From an uncultured Bacteroides sp. (GTDB taxonomy: Bacteria; Bacteroidota; Bacteroidia; Bacteroidales; Bacteroidaceae): a DNA stretch of 42,713 nucleotides. The DNA is taken from the NCBI GenBank assembly GCA_947038155.1, contig CAMQVH010000022.1, forward strand, positions 1-42,713, read 5' to 3'. Position 1 is the stretch's first letter, and each line of letters opens with the position of its first letter. The translations under genes and the position numbers were made by a program. The notes under the pieces were generated by a model. That model searched no databases. It was not told the DNA's origin and was given only the letters and a program-made list of their open reading frames with translations. Positions 17,254 through 25,944 of the stretch are shown piece after piece.

Positions 17254-18234
17254 TTAATTTTCTTTCTTACCGAAATATTTTAGGAATTGTGTACGTTCGA
17301 ACGTATTGATGCCTTGAACGTCTTTAATATTCAGTTTTCCTTTGAACTGAGCGATGCTTTCGAAACCTTTCCGTTCCATCCATGCAGATAAGAAGCAGGT
17401 GGATTCTCCGATGAATGCGTTCGTGTTCTGATAGACAGCGCTGCAAACTTCTACGGCAGTAGCTCCGGCAAGGATTGCTTTTACTACTGCTTCCGGACTA
17501 GAAACACCACCGGAGGCTGCATAATCGATTTTGTCTACCACTGAGGATGCGATTCCAATCCAACGGAGAGGAGTGGCAAGATCGGCGGAAGTGCTGAATA
17601 CTGCACCGGATATTTGTTCCATATTCTCAATATTGATATCCGGCTGGTAGAAACGGTTGAAAAGAACCACCGCAGCTGCTCCGTTAGCGTACAGCTGATC
17701 GATCAGAGCTACGGGATTTGTCAGATTGTCCCCCAGTTTCATAATCACCGGAATGCTTACCGTCCGTTTGATATGACGCAGGATGTCGATATGACGCTGC
17801 TCAAATGAACCGTACGTATATTGTACATCTGATTGCAATGCCAGAATATTGATTTCCAATGCATCGGCACCGGCTTCCTGTATCTGTTTGGCAAAGTCTA
17901 TCCATTCCGCATCCGAATAGCAGTTGATGCTGGCTATGATGGGGATGTTACACTCTTTTTTGCTTTCCTTGATTAAGGTGAGATATTCAGCTAATTTATG
18001 TTCACGGATATATTCTTCCAGATAATCGCTTGCTTCCGGATAAAAAGCGGGATCTTTCAGTTGATCCGCTTCCAGCATGATTTGCTCCTCAAACAGAGAT
18101 TTCAGTACGATGGCACCTGCACCTGCTTCTGCCAGTCTCTTATTTTTGCCGGCACTGTTGGTCAGTCCCGAGCTACTGATAATGATTGGGTTTCTGAGAG
18201 AAAGCCCTGCGAAAGTAGTTTTTAAATCGGTCAT
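17254..18234 (-). CDS. Dihydroorotate dehydrogenase-like FMN protein
   Basis: 326-residue TIM barrel of the DHOD family: LRNPIIISSSGLTN, GAGAIVLKSLFEEQI, IPIIASINCY, ALEINI, VIMKLGDNLTNP (flavin-contacting lysine), VVLFNRF, and a C-terminal ASGGVSSPEAVVKAILAGATAVEVCS phosphate-binding region split over two helices. It lacks the typical NTSRP/serine-or-cysteine loop context I would expect for a true PyrD, and its product is usually annotated only as DHOD-like in Bacteroides. It could oxidise dihydroorotate or reduce a pyrimidine. Last gene of the minus-strand cluster DUF4494-yggS-this gene, 32 bases after yggS. Confidence 0.8.
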   Translation of the reverse strand: MTDLKTTFAGLSLRNPIIISSSGLTNSAGKNKRLAEAGAGAIVLKSLFEEQIMLEADQLKDPAFYPEASDYLEEYIREHKLAEYLTLIKESKKECNIPIIASINCYSDAEWIDFAKQIQEAGADALEINILALQSDVQYTYGSFEQRHIDILRHIKRTVSIPVIMKLGDNLTNPVALIDQLYANGAAAVVLFNRFYQPDINIENMEQISGAVFSTSADLATPLRWIGIASSVVDKIDYAASGGVSSPEAVVKAILAGATAVEVCSAVYQNTNAFIGESTCFLSAWMERKGFESIAQFKGKLNIKDVQGINTFERTQFLKYFGKKEN

Positions 18235-18266
18235 AATTATATCTTTTTAAAGTAGTTGGCTACTGA

Positions 18267-18935
18267 TTAATAGTTTCTTTCTCCGAATATCTTGCTTCCT
18301 ACCCGTACCAGAGTGCTTCCTGCGGCGATTGCTTCGTGATAGTCATGTGACATACCCATCGACAATTCGCGGAAAGTAAAGGTTTCGGCAAACCAGTTTG
18401 CTTTTATTTCCTGAAAGAGCCTATTCAGTAAACAAAATTCCCGGTTAATTTGTTCAACATCATCGGTGTTGCTTGCCATTCCCATCAATCCGCAGATGCG
18501 TACGTGAGACAGTTCTTTCCATTCGCCGGCATGTAGCATATCCTTGCATTCTTCGGGGCTGAAACCGAATTTGGTCTCTTCCTGTGCAACGTGAATCTGT
18601 AACAGACAGTTCACGATACGTCCCGCTTTGGCAGCTTGCTTGTTAACTTCCGTCAGCAGTTTGTACGTATCGATTCCATGTATCATCGCTACGTAGGGGA
18701 TCATGTATTTGATCTTGTTTGTCTGCAAGTGCCCGATAAAATGCCATTCGATGTCTTTCGGCAACGTTTCGTATTTAGCTGTCATTTCCTGCACTTTGCT
18801 TTCTCCGAAAATACGCTGTCCCGCCTGATAAGCCTCTTCTATCGCTTCATTGGGATGGAATTTTGAGACAGCAACCAGCCGGACTCCTTGTGGGAGTTCG
18901 GCCAGCACTTGCTTAAGATTGTCAGCAATACTCAT
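18267..18935 (-). CDS. YggS family pyridoxal phosphate homeostasis protein
   Basis: 222 residues, usual length. VRLVAVSKFHP carries the PLP-binding lysine (K25); WHFIGHLQTNKIKYM, QIHVAQEETKFGF, GLMGMA and LSMGMSHDYHEAIAAGSTLVRVGSKIFG are the family motifs in order. YggS/PROSC proteins bind PLP, have no known enzymatic reaction and balance free vitamin B6. It lies six bases after the DUF4494 gene and 32 before the DHOD-like gene, so the three are likely one transcript. Confidence 0.95.
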   Translation of the reverse strand: MSIADNLKQVLAELPQGVRLVAVSKFHPNEAIEEAYQAGQRIFGESKVQEMTAKYETLPKDIEWHFIGHLQTNKIKYMIPYVAMIHGIDTYKLLTEVNKQAAKAGRIVNCLLQIHVAQEETKFGFSPEECKDMLHAGEWKELSHVRICGLMGMASNTDDVEQINREFCLLNRLFQEIKANWFAETFTFRELSMGMSHDYHEAIAAGSTLVRVGSKIFGERNY

Positions 18936-18941
18936 GGTTAC

Positions 18942-19421
18942 TTATGCTTTTGACGGATCAAACTCCGGTTTGTCATTCGGTCCGGCGCTGTAAGGATATA
19001 CATCCATCAACGGGGTCTCGGATACCATACCGATCTGATAATCGGCCATTGTTCCTTTCATGCCTTCATCCAGCTTCTTCACTGCGTCGCGCAAGTCGGC
19101 AGCCTGAACCAGCACTTGGGTAGAAGTCTTTTTCTCTGCACCGCTTTTTTCGTCAAGGGTGATAAAGATCAGTTTGCACTTAAACCAGCGGTCGGCACTT
19201 TCCTCGTCGCTGGGGAAAAGTTCGCTATAGTTGGCACGTTTAATGTCCGATACTGTAAATTCTCCTGTTATAAATGGAGTCATCTCCTCGATAATACGTG
19301 CTTCTGCTTCTGTAAAGCTGAGTGCATCTACCAGATAAGGTTCCGTCACTTTTTTCTGCATTCCGTTTTCCATTGTTTTCTCGTAACGGATTTTGCACTC
19401 AAACCAAGTATGCATTGCCAT
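18942..19421 (-). CDS. DUF4494 domain-containing protein
   Basis: 159 residues, cytoplasmic, no membrane helix. It opens with WFECKIRYEKTMENG and later repeats a similar strand pattern (WFKCKLIFITLDEKSGAEKK), suggesting two related beta-rich halves of about 65 residues. This layout is typical of the Bacteroidales DUF4494 family, of unknown function. It is the first gene of the cluster with yggS. A -7 box is present upstream at 19466. Confidence 0.8.
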   Translation of the reverse strand: MAMHTWFECKIRYEKTMENGMQKKVTEPYLVDALSFTEAEARIIEEMTPFITGEFTVSDIKRANYSELFPSDEESADRWFKCKLIFITLDEKSGAEKKTSTQVLVQAADLRDAVKKLDEGMKGTMADYQIGMVSETPLMDVYPYSAGPNDKPEFDPSKA

Positions 19422-19465
19422 AATTTTTCTTCTTTTTTAGTTTATTGATTCGTGTAAATTGCCTA

Positions 19466-19473
19466 CAAAGATA
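19466..19473 (-). promoter_or_regulatory. -7 box TATCTTTG for the DUF4494-yggS-DHOD cluster
   Basis: On the minus strand TATCTTTG (complement of 19466-19473) lies about 45 bases before the start codon at 19421, a good Bacteroides -7 element; no clear TTTG -33 at the right distance. Confidence 0.6.
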
Positions 19474-19504
19474 AACAAAATACGAAGTAACTGCCGAAAG
19501 ATTT

Positions 19505-20068
19505 TTATTTTCTTTTATGCAGATTCTTCAATTCGAATGAAAGCATGACGCGGAAAAGTCCGATGATGAAGAAAGTAAAGGAAATCATGTAGACCACGTA
19601 CAATGCACCTACTGCCGGTTGCCACAATATGATGAGAGCACAGATGATGGCGAGGATGCCGAAGGCCATATACCAGCCCCAGTCACGGGTGCCGTAACGT
19701 TTGAGGTCGATGGAATAGCCGGTAGAGGAGAAGCCCCGGAACATGAGCCAGAAGGCGATGATAAACGGAATCACTTCCATGCTGACCATCGGATAGGCAA
19801 TCAGGTAAATACCTAAAATAAGGTCGATAATTCCTCCTACCAGATACCAGCCCCAACTCGGTACCCCCTTGCGGTTGCTGAGGGAGAATATAATTTCGAG
19901 AATACCGCTTATCAGCATCGATATGCTGAAAACAATGCTCAGTGCCACATAGCTGCTGAGAGGTGAGAACATAAGCCAAAGGGCGACAATAATATACACG
20001 ATTCCTAACAGGAGAGAGGTCCACCAGTTTTTTACTGAATGTTTGATCTCATTGAAAACAGTTTCCAT
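19505..20068 (-). CDS. HdeD/DUF308 family membrane protein
   Basis: 187 residues from ATG at 20068 (METVFNEIKHSVKNWWTSL). The open frame continues upstream to 20218, but that stretch would overlap the tpx start and contains no family sequence, so the shorter start is used. Six hydrophobic helices in three pairs (roughly 18-60, 75-115, 130-172), with the repeated GW(Y/G)WY(L/M) element between pairs, are the HdeD pattern. HdeD in E. coli is an acid-resistance membrane protein of unclear mechanism. It is divergent from tpx. Confidence 0.85.
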   Translation of the reverse strand: METVFNEIKHSVKNWWTSLLLGIVYIIVALWLMFSPLSSYVALSIVFSISMLISGILEIIFSLSNRKGVPSWGWYLVGGIIDLILGIYLIAYPMVSMEVIPFIIAFWLMFRGFSSTGYSIDLKRYGTRDWGWYMAFGILAIICALIILWQPAVGALYVVYMISFTFFIIGLFRVMLSFELKNLHKRK

Positions 20069-20205
20069 ACGTTCTTTAATTTTAAATGAATACTCTGTGA
20101 ATTTGTGGAGGAATAACAAATTGATTTTAGAAAAGGTTTTCGTGTGAACATATTCCGGGGATAAGTTGTTTTTATTATAAAGTAATTTTAAAATGTAAAT
20201 GCAAT

Positions 20206-20709
20206 ATGGCAACAACAAATTTCAAAGGACAACCGGTGAAACTGATCGGTGAATTTATACAAGTAGGTAAAGTCGCTCCTGACTTTGAGTTAGTAAAAAC
20301 AGATTTGTCTTCTTTCTCTCTGAAAGACCTGAACGGCAAAAATGTGATTCTAAATATTTTTCCAAGTCTGGATACCAGTGTCTGTGCAACATCGGTACGC
20401 AAATTTAATAAAATGGGAGCAGGCCTGAAAGATACGGTAGTATTGGCTATCTCCAAAGACCTTCCTTTTGCCCATGCACGTTTCTGTACGACGGAAGGCA
20501 TCGAAAACGTAATTCCATTGTCAGATTTCCGTTTCTCTGATTTTGACGAGAGCTACGGACTGCGTATGGCAGACGGACCGTTGGCAGGCTTACTAGCACG
20601 TGCAGTAGTCGTAATCGGCAAAGACGGCAAAGTAGCATATACGGAACTTGTTCCGGAGATTACTCAGGAACCTGACTATGAGAAGGCATTGGCGGCAGTT
20701 AAAGAATAG
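20206..20709 (+). CDS. tpx: Thiol peroxidase (atypical 2-Cys peroxiredoxin)
   Basis: 167 residues. The peroxidatic cysteine C60 is in PSLDTSVCATSVRKF and the resolving cysteine C94 in ARFCTTEGIENV, the pair and spacing that define Tpx. It reduces hydrogen peroxide and alkyl hydroperoxides using thioredoxin. The start at 20206 gives the usual N-terminus (FKGQPVKLIGEF). The stop is immediately followed by a heptad-repeat hairpin (20707-20835). Divergent from the HdeD-like gene; no good TAnnTTTG box is obvious in the 137-base gap. Confidence 0.95.
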   Translation: MATTNFKGQPVKLIGEFIQVGKVAPDFELVKTDLSSFSLKDLNGKNVILNIFPSLDTSVCATSVRKFNKMGAGLKDTVVLAISKDLPFAHARFCTTEGIENVIPLSDFRFSDFDESYGLRMADGPLAGLLARAVVVIGKDGKVAYTELVPEITQEPDYEKALAAVKE

Positions 20710-20835
20710 GTAATAAGTATTAGGTATTAAGTAATAAGTATTAGCCGAAGTCGCCTGTTTCATTATTGATATTAATTATGCGGAGTATTACTTATTACTT
20801 AATACCTATTACTTAATATCTATTACCTATTACTT
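20707..20835. repeat. Heptad-period inverted repeat (hairpin) after tpx
   Basis: The left arm (20707-20744) is a run of 7-base units of the form TARGTAW; the right arm (20785-20835) is the complementary run (TATTACT, TAATACC and variants). Together they can form a long imperfect stem around a ~40-base loop. A near-identical structure follows the next gene at 21737. Confidence 0.85.
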
Positions 20836-20854
20836 TACATTAAACCTTAACCAC

Positions 20855-21739
20855 ATGGACAAAATTCGATTTTTCTTCATCGCCCTGTTAGGTATGGGCG
20901 CTGCACACTTGTCGGCTCAAACGGCCGATAGTACACAAACTTCTCCTTGGACAACGGAAGGTTTTGCCGGACTCAAACTGACGCAGGTTAGTTTGACCAA
21001 CTGGTCTGCCGGAGGTGATAATTCCGTCGCTTTTGACTTGCAAGGTACTTATCAGGCTAACTATAAAAAGGGAAAGCATATATGGAACAACCGTCTTGAA
21101 CTGGCTTATGGCTTGAATAAGACAGGTGAGGACGGCATGAGAAAGGCCAATGATAAAATATATATGAATACCAACTATGGTTATTCTATCGCCAAAAACT
21201 GGTATGCAAGTGCATTTACCACTTTCCAGACACAATTCTCGCCCGGATACGATTATTCAGTCAATAAGGATGTCGCTATCTCCGAATTTATGTCTCCGGC
21301 ATATCTGACTACCGGTTTGGGATTCACATATGATCCGGGAAAGATCTTCACGGTTGTATTGTCTCCTGCCTCTTGGCGCGGCACCTTTGTTCTAAATGAC
21401 CGTTTGTCTGATGAAGGCGCTTTTGGTGTCGATCCCGGCAAACATCTTTTGTCAAGCTTCGGTGCTAATCTGAAAGGAGAGGTGAAATATGAATTCTTAA
21501 AGAACATGACTGTATATTCCCGTCTGGATTTGTACTCTGACTATTTGCATAAACCTCAGAATATTGATGTGAACTGGGAAGTGCAGATTAATATGGCAAT
21601 CAACAAATGGTTCTCCACTACGCTGACCACCAATATGGTCTATGACGATGATATCAAAATAGTTCAGAAAGACGGCAGCAAAGGATCACGCCTGCAATTC
21701 AAAGAAGTACTGGGCGTAGGAGTGCAGTTTAATTTTTAA
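20855..21739 (+). CDS. DUF3078 family outer-membrane beta-barrel-like protein
   Basis: 294 residues with a signal peptide (MDKIRFFFIALLGMGAAHLSAQ, cut after about residue 22). The mature part opens with the DUF3078 pattern: WTTEGFAGLKLTQVSLTNW then SAGGDNSVAFDLQGTYQ. Many alternating aromatic/hydrophobic beta strands follow, and it ends in VLGVGVQFNF, an outer-membrane barrel C-terminal signature with final Phe. The function of the family is unknown. The gene stands alone, flanked on both sides by heptad-repeat hairpins. Confidence 0.88.
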   Translation: MDKIRFFFIALLGMGAAHLSAQTADSTQTSPWTTEGFAGLKLTQVSLTNWSAGGDNSVAFDLQGTYQANYKKGKHIWNNRLELAYGLNKTGEDGMRKANDKIYMNTNYGYSIAKNWYASAFTTFQTQFSPGYDYSVNKDVAISEFMSPAYLTTGLGFTYDPGKIFTVVLSPASWRGTFVLNDRLSDEGAFGVDPGKHLLSSFGANLKGEVKYEFLKNMTVYSRLDLYSDYLHKPQNIDVNWEVQINMAINKWFSTTLTTNMVYDDDIKIVQKDGSKGSRLQFKEVLGVGVQFNF

Positions 21740-21847
21740 GTAATAGGTATTAGGTAATAAGTATTAAGTATTAAACCGTGCGGATAAGCTAATAACACAG
21801 CAGCTTCGGTTAATACCTAATACTTATTACCTATTACTTATTATTTA
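21737..21847. repeat. Second heptad-period inverted repeat, after the DUF3078 gene
   Basis: The left arm (21737-21774) is made of TAAGTAA/TAGGTAT-like heptads and the right arm (about 21811-21847) of their complements, with a ~36-base GC-richer loop. Same design and units as 20707-20835. It lies between two convergent genes and may act as a transcript end in both directions. Confidence 0.85.
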
Positions 21848-22482
21848 TTTCTCTTCATTCCTTTATAAACCAGGAAGCCCACGATGAATATTCCGATTGC
21901 GATGAAGCAATAGCCGATTTCGTGGCTGTATTCTGTTACTTTGGCAATCAGTTGTTCTTCGCTTTCGATGCCGGGCACTGTTGACAGGTAATAACCGATT
22001 ACGGCGAGGATTGTATTCCATAATCCGGCTCCGATAGTGGTGTACAACAGGAAGGTGTGCATTTTCATGCGGGCAAGTCCTGCCGGTATGGAAATCAGCT
22101 GGCGAACAGCCGGAATCAATCGGCCGATGAAGGTGGAAAGTGCGCCATGCTTGTCGAAATAAGATTCGGCATGTTGTACTTTGGCTTCGTCGATCAGACA
22201 CATGTGACCGATGCGGCTGTTGGCAAATTTATAAATAATGGGACGTCCCAGCCATTTGGCCAGATAATAGTTGATTAATGCGCCGATATCTGCACCGATG
22301 GTGGCAAATAAGACTACCAAGTAAATATTAAGCTCTTCATTGACAGCTGCTTTGTATGCTGCCGGCGGGATGATCACTTCCGATGGGAAAGGGATGAAGG
22401 AGCTTTCTATAGTCATTAATAAAGTGATTGTCCAATAATTCAGATGTTCGAGACACCACTGGATAAAAGCTACTGATTCCAT
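21841..22482 (-). CDS. DedA family membrane protein
   Basis: 213 residues, with the SNARE-associated/VTT fold signatures: ESSFIPFPSEVIIPPAAY (about 26-43), a glycine-rich GADIGALINYYLAKWLGRP stretch, FIGRLIPAVRQLISIPAGLARM, and TTIGAGLWNTILAVIGYYL. Four to five membrane helices. DedA proteins affect envelope lipid carrier recycling (some flip undecaprenyl phosphate or phosphatidylethanolamine) and membrane potential. It follows the TPR gene by 30 bases on the same strand, so they are probably co-transcribed. Confidence 0.93.
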   Translation of the reverse strand: MESVAFIQWCLEHLNYWTITLLMTIESSFIPFPSEVIIPPAAYKAAVNEELNIYLVVLFATIGADIGALINYYLAKWLGRPIIYKFANSRIGHMCLIDEAKVQHAESYFDKHGALSTFIGRLIPAVRQLISIPAGLARMKMHTFLLYTTIGAGLWNTILAVIGYYLSTVPGIESEEQLIAKVTEYSHEIGYCFIAIGIFIVGFLVYKGMKRNK

Positions 22483-22512
22483 GTGTTTTTGGGCTAAAGT
22501 TTATTAATATGA

Positions 22513-23949
22513 TTATTTTTTTCCTTTCTCTTTCTTCATGCGCTTCCAGACTTCTTTGAGCATTTGTTCGCCTTCCTCCGTTTGGTTAGGTCTGGACAGC
22601 AGATCCAGAATGATGTCCTCACTGATCGGATGGGCACTTTCACTGTTGTACTTGAAGAAGTCGTCTATCTCGTTATGCATCAGACTGAGAATACTCAGTT
22701 TCTCTGTGACGTCTGCATAGTTGGGATCAATCCGGTATGACTCTTCAAAACAGAGTTTGGCTTGATATAAGTACTCTGCGTCCGAATAGGCCGAAGCTAC
22801 CAAATACCACATTTCTGCACTCGGTTCCATCATCAGTGCTTTGTCAAAAGCCTTGACTGCCTTTTTTTTCTGACCTTCCTTCATGTAGAGTTTACCTTCT
22901 GTCAGATGGATACCGGGATCATCCGGCTGGATCTTTTTGGCTTTTTTACATAACAGATGCGCTTCCTCATGCTTGCCTAGTTGGGAGGCGGCTACAGCTT
23001 TGTTGGTATAAGTATCTATCAATAAAGGAGAGTTGCCGGCTCCGTCTGCAACAAAACGGTCGATGACACGTTGGTAGCAATCGTCTGCTTCTTGCCATGC
23101 TCCTTTGTTGGAATATGCCATCCCCAAAAACATGTAACCCATTTCGGGAGGAAAGGCTTTGTATTCTATCGCCTTTGTATAATTCTCAATGGCGGCATCC
23201 GAATTGTTCAGATAGAAATAGCAATGTCCGCGGTAAGCGTAGGCTTCTCCAAACGTCTCGTCGGCAGCCAGTGCAAAGTCGCAGGCTTCGATTGCTTTTT
23301 CGCTGTCTTCAGCTGCAAAGCGGCATTTGGCAAGTCCCACCCAGTAACTGGCATTGTAGGGGTCGATATCAATCAGTTGATTGTAATAGGTCGATGCGGC
23401 TTCGAGTTCATTGGTGCCTGCGAGATAGTCTGCCATGACAGCTATGAAATCTTCTTTTTTACCGAATCGGGGGGTACCTTTATCCAACCATTCCTTGGCG
23501 GCTTCGGGGTATCCCATATCCATATAGAGATAGATGATGTTGATGATTGTTTCCAGTTCATCCGTATCTTCTATGGTATCCAATGTGCTTCGGGCTGCTT
23601 CCAGTTGTCCTTCGTTCAGCAGAAGTTCCGCTTTCAGCATTTTTACATCAGTAATATAATCATCTGTGATGCTTTCTGCAACTTTTTTCGCCAGAGGTAT
23701 TTTACCGGTATCAAGATAAAGATAGGCTTGTTCTACCAGTAGATCTGTGCTGTCGGGATGCAGGTGGAGGCCGTAAGTTATGACCTCTTGCGCTTCGTCG
23801 AATTTCCGTTCGGCAGCATATCGGTCAGCAATGTCGGCTAGTTGGTCTCCGTCCAGATAGAGTTGTCGGTTTTCTGCTTTTGCCGTTTCATATTGAGCGA
23901 TTAACTCGTTTAGTTCTTTATTTGCGGACGGTGAATTTTTTCTCCCCAT
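22513..23949 (-). CDS. Tetratricopeptide repeat protein
   Basis: 478 residues, no signal peptide and no membrane helix. Helical-repeat units of ~34 residues run through most of the protein (about 40-430); clear ones include ADETFGEAYAYRGHCYFYLN, YMFLGMAYSNKGAWQEADDC and HLTEGKLYMKEGQKKKAVKA. Conserved small-residue/aromatic positions mark it as TPR. The C-terminus is strongly basic (KEVWKRMKKEKGKK). It probably is a cytoplasmic scaffold; the partner is unknown. Upstream lies a 9-base-period hairpin, downstream dedA at 30 bases. Confidence 0.88.
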   Translation of the reverse strand: MGRKNSPSANKELNELIAQYETAKAENRQLYLDGDQLADIADRYAAERKFDEAQEVITYGLHLHPDSTDLLVEQAYLYLDTGKIPLAKKVAESITDDYITDVKMLKAELLLNEGQLEAARSTLDTIEDTDELETIINIIYLYMDMGYPEAAKEWLDKGTPRFGKKEDFIAVMADYLAGTNELEAASTYYNQLIDIDPYNASYWVGLAKCRFAAEDSEKAIEACDFALAADETFGEAYAYRGHCYFYLNNSDAAIENYTKAIEYKAFPPEMGYMFLGMAYSNKGAWQEADDCYQRVIDRFVADGAGNSPLLIDTYTNKAVAASQLGKHEEAHLLCKKAKKIQPDDPGIHLTEGKLYMKEGQKKKAVKAFDKALMMEPSAEMWYLVASAYSDAEYLYQAKLCFEESYRIDPNYADVTEKLSILSLMHNEIDDFFKYNSESAHPISEDIILDLLSRPNQTEEGEQMLKEVWKRMKKEKGKK

Positions 23950-23994
23950 TCTGATTTATTTTGATTTGAATAAAGCAGCGCTAAAAAGATGTTT

Positions 23995-24074
23995 AGGCAC
24001 GGATTACACAGATTGACGCGGCTTGTAAGTTACGTGAACTCTTTAAATCCGTGCAATCCGTGTAATCCGTGCCT
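23995..24074. repeat. Inverted repeat of AATCCGTG-type 9-base units
   Basis: AGGCACGGATTACACAGATTG (two pieces, 23995-24015) pairs with 24054-24074 with one mismatch. The right side shows three tandem 9-base units (AATCCGTGC, AATCCGTGT, AATCCGTGC, from about 24047). It lies in the 204-base gap between glnS and the TPR gene. Repeats of this kind are, to my knowledge, dispersed in Bacteroides genomes. Confidence 0.8.
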
Positions 24075-24153
24075 GAATAATATCATAGATTTATTCCTTA
24101 TTCGGCTTTTGGCACTGCCTTTTTATGTTTAAGTAGCCTGTGAAGGCTGAATT

Positions 24154-25893
24154 TTATTTATTGATTTTGCCCCAGGTATCCTTTAATCCTACCGTGCGGT
24201 TGAATACAAGTTTCTCCGGAGTCGAGTCTTTGTCTATATTGAAATAACCGATGCGTTGGAATTGCAGGTATGAGAGCACAGGCAAGGTTGCCGCAAACTT
24301 CTCGATATAACAATTCGGCAGAACTTTCAAAGAATCCGGATTGATGATTTCCTTCATTGCTTCCAGAGCTTCGCAGTTCTTGGCTTCACGGATGGCAGCC
24401 AGTTCGTCGCGTGGGTTTTCTACTTTCCACAGACGGTCGTAGAGACGTACTTCAGCTTGCAGGCAGTGGTTGCAGCTCACCCAGTGGAGCGTACCTTTCA
24501 CCTTGCGGTTGGCATCCGGCATACCGCTACGGGTGTTCGCGTCATATTCACAATATACTTCTGTGATTACGCCGTTCTCATCCTTCTTGCATCCGGTACA
24601 TTTTACGATGTAAGCGTTTTTGAGGCGTACTTCCTGTCCCGGAGTCATGCGGAAATATTTCTTGGGCGCGTCTTCCATAAAGTCTTCGCGTTCCATCCAT
24701 AATTCACGGCTGAACTCAATCATGTGGCTTCCTGCTTCCGGATCTTCCGGATTGTTGATAGCTTCCAGTTCCTCCACTTGTCCTTCCGGATAGTTGGTGA
24801 TGATGAGTTTCACCGGGTTGATGACAGCAGATACGCGGGTAGCACGGCTGTTCAGATCGTCGCGTACGGAACTTTCCAGCAATGCGATATCGTTCAGGGC
24901 ATCGTAAGTCGTATAACCGATTTTATCGATAAATTTATGAATAGATTCCGGAGAATAACCACGACGGCGGAAGCCGCAGATGGTCGGCATACGGGGATCG
25001 TCCCATCCGTTCACCAATCCTTCTTTTACCAGTGTCAGCAGGTTGCGTTTGCTCATCAGCGTGTAGCTCAGGTTCAGCTTGTTGAATTCTGTCTGACGGG
25101 GACGGTTGTCGTTCAGATCCTTACCTTCTTTCAGCCAGTCGATGAAGAGATCATAGAGCGGACGGTGTACCACAAATTCGAGCGTACACAGAGAGTGGGT
25201 TACTCCTTCGAAGAAGTCACTCTGTCCGTGGGCGAAGTCGTACATCGGATAAGCCTTCCAGGTAGTACCTGTGCGGTGGTGCGGATGCTTCACGACACGA
25301 TAGATGATCGGGTCGCGGAAGTGCATATTAGGATTGGCCATGTCGATTTTGGCACGGAGCACCATAGCGCCTTCTTCTATCTCACCGCTGTTCATCTTCT
25401 TGAAGAGTTCCAGGCTTTCTTCGATTGGGCGGTCACGGTACGGGCTGTTCACACCTGCTTGCGTGGGAGTACCTTTTTGCTGGGCAATCTGTTCGGCAGT
25501 TTGCTCGTCGATATATGCTTTTCCTTCCTCGATGAGGCGGATGGCGAAGTCCCATAATTGCTGGAAATAGTCGGAAGCGTAGTATTCGTTTCCCCATTGG
25601 TAGCCAAGCCATTGAATATCTTCTTTGATGGCTTCTACGTATTCCACGTCCTCTTTGGTCGGGTTTGTGTCGTCGAAACGAAGGTTACATACACCGCCAT
25701 GTCTGGCAGCGATGCCGAAATCAAGGCAAATAGCTTTGGCATGACCGATGTGAAGGTATCCGTTCGGCTCGGGCGGGAAGCGGGTCTGCACTTTTCCACC
25801 ATTTTTACCTTCCTTCAAATCCTTCTCTACTGCCTGTTCAATAAAGTTCAGGCTTTTCTTTTCGCCTGTGTCTTCGTTTTTAATATCTGTCAT
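24154..25893 (-). CDS. glnS: Glutaminyl-tRNA synthetase
   Basis: 579 residues, class I aminoacyl-tRNA synthetase. RFPPEPNGYLHIGHAKAI contains the HIGH motif (about residues 48-51); LRFDDTNPTKED follows; the KMSKS-type motif is LMSKR at about residue 280. FDFAHG-like YPMYDFAHGQSDFFEGVTHS and the anticodon-binding beta-barrel region after about 350 are in place. The CxxC...CxxC pair (KCTGCKK and SCNHC at about 435-480) is a small zinc-ribbon-like insert in the C-terminal domain. A -7 box at 25926 supplies the promoter. Confidence 0.97.
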   Translation of the reverse strand: MTDIKNEDTGEKKSLNFIEQAVEKDLKEGKNGGKVQTRFPPEPNGYLHIGHAKAICLDFGIAARHGGVCNLRFDDTNPTKEDVEYVEAIKEDIQWLGYQWGNEYYASDYFQQLWDFAIRLIEEGKAYIDEQTAEQIAQQKGTPTQAGVNSPYRDRPIEESLELFKKMNSGEIEEGAMVLRAKIDMANPNMHFRDPIIYRVVKHPHHRTGTTWKAYPMYDFAHGQSDFFEGVTHSLCTLEFVVHRPLYDLFIDWLKEGKDLNDNRPRQTEFNKLNLSYTLMSKRNLLTLVKEGLVNGWDDPRMPTICGFRRRGYSPESIHKFIDKIGYTTYDALNDIALLESSVRDDLNSRATRVSAVINPVKLIITNYPEGQVEELEAINNPEDPEAGSHMIEFSRELWMEREDFMEDAPKKYFRMTPGQEVRLKNAYIVKCTGCKKDENGVITEVYCEYDANTRSGMPDANRKVKGTLHWVSCNHCLQAEVRLYDRLWKVENPRDELAAIREAKNCEALEAMKEIINPDSLKVLPNCYIEKFAATLPVLSYLQFQRIGYFNIDKDSTPEKLVFNRTVGLKDTWGKINK

Positions 25894-25925
25894 AACGTTA
25901 AAATGTTAACTCTATTTATAGGCTA

Positions 25926-25933
25926 CAAAAGTA
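25926..25933 (-). promoter_or_regulatory. -7 box TACTTTTG for glnS
   Basis: On the minus strand TACTTTTG (complement of 25926-25933) sits about 33 bases before the glnS start at 25893 and just after the pstS stop at 25945. It fits TAnnTTTG; no clear -33 TTTG. Confidence 0.6.
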
Positions 25934-25944
25934 GGACATTTTTT

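Noticed and set aside
20707..21847. Heptad arrays as a CRISPR array
   Set aside because: There are no spacers of constant length; units are 7 bases and contiguous, and no cas genes are present.
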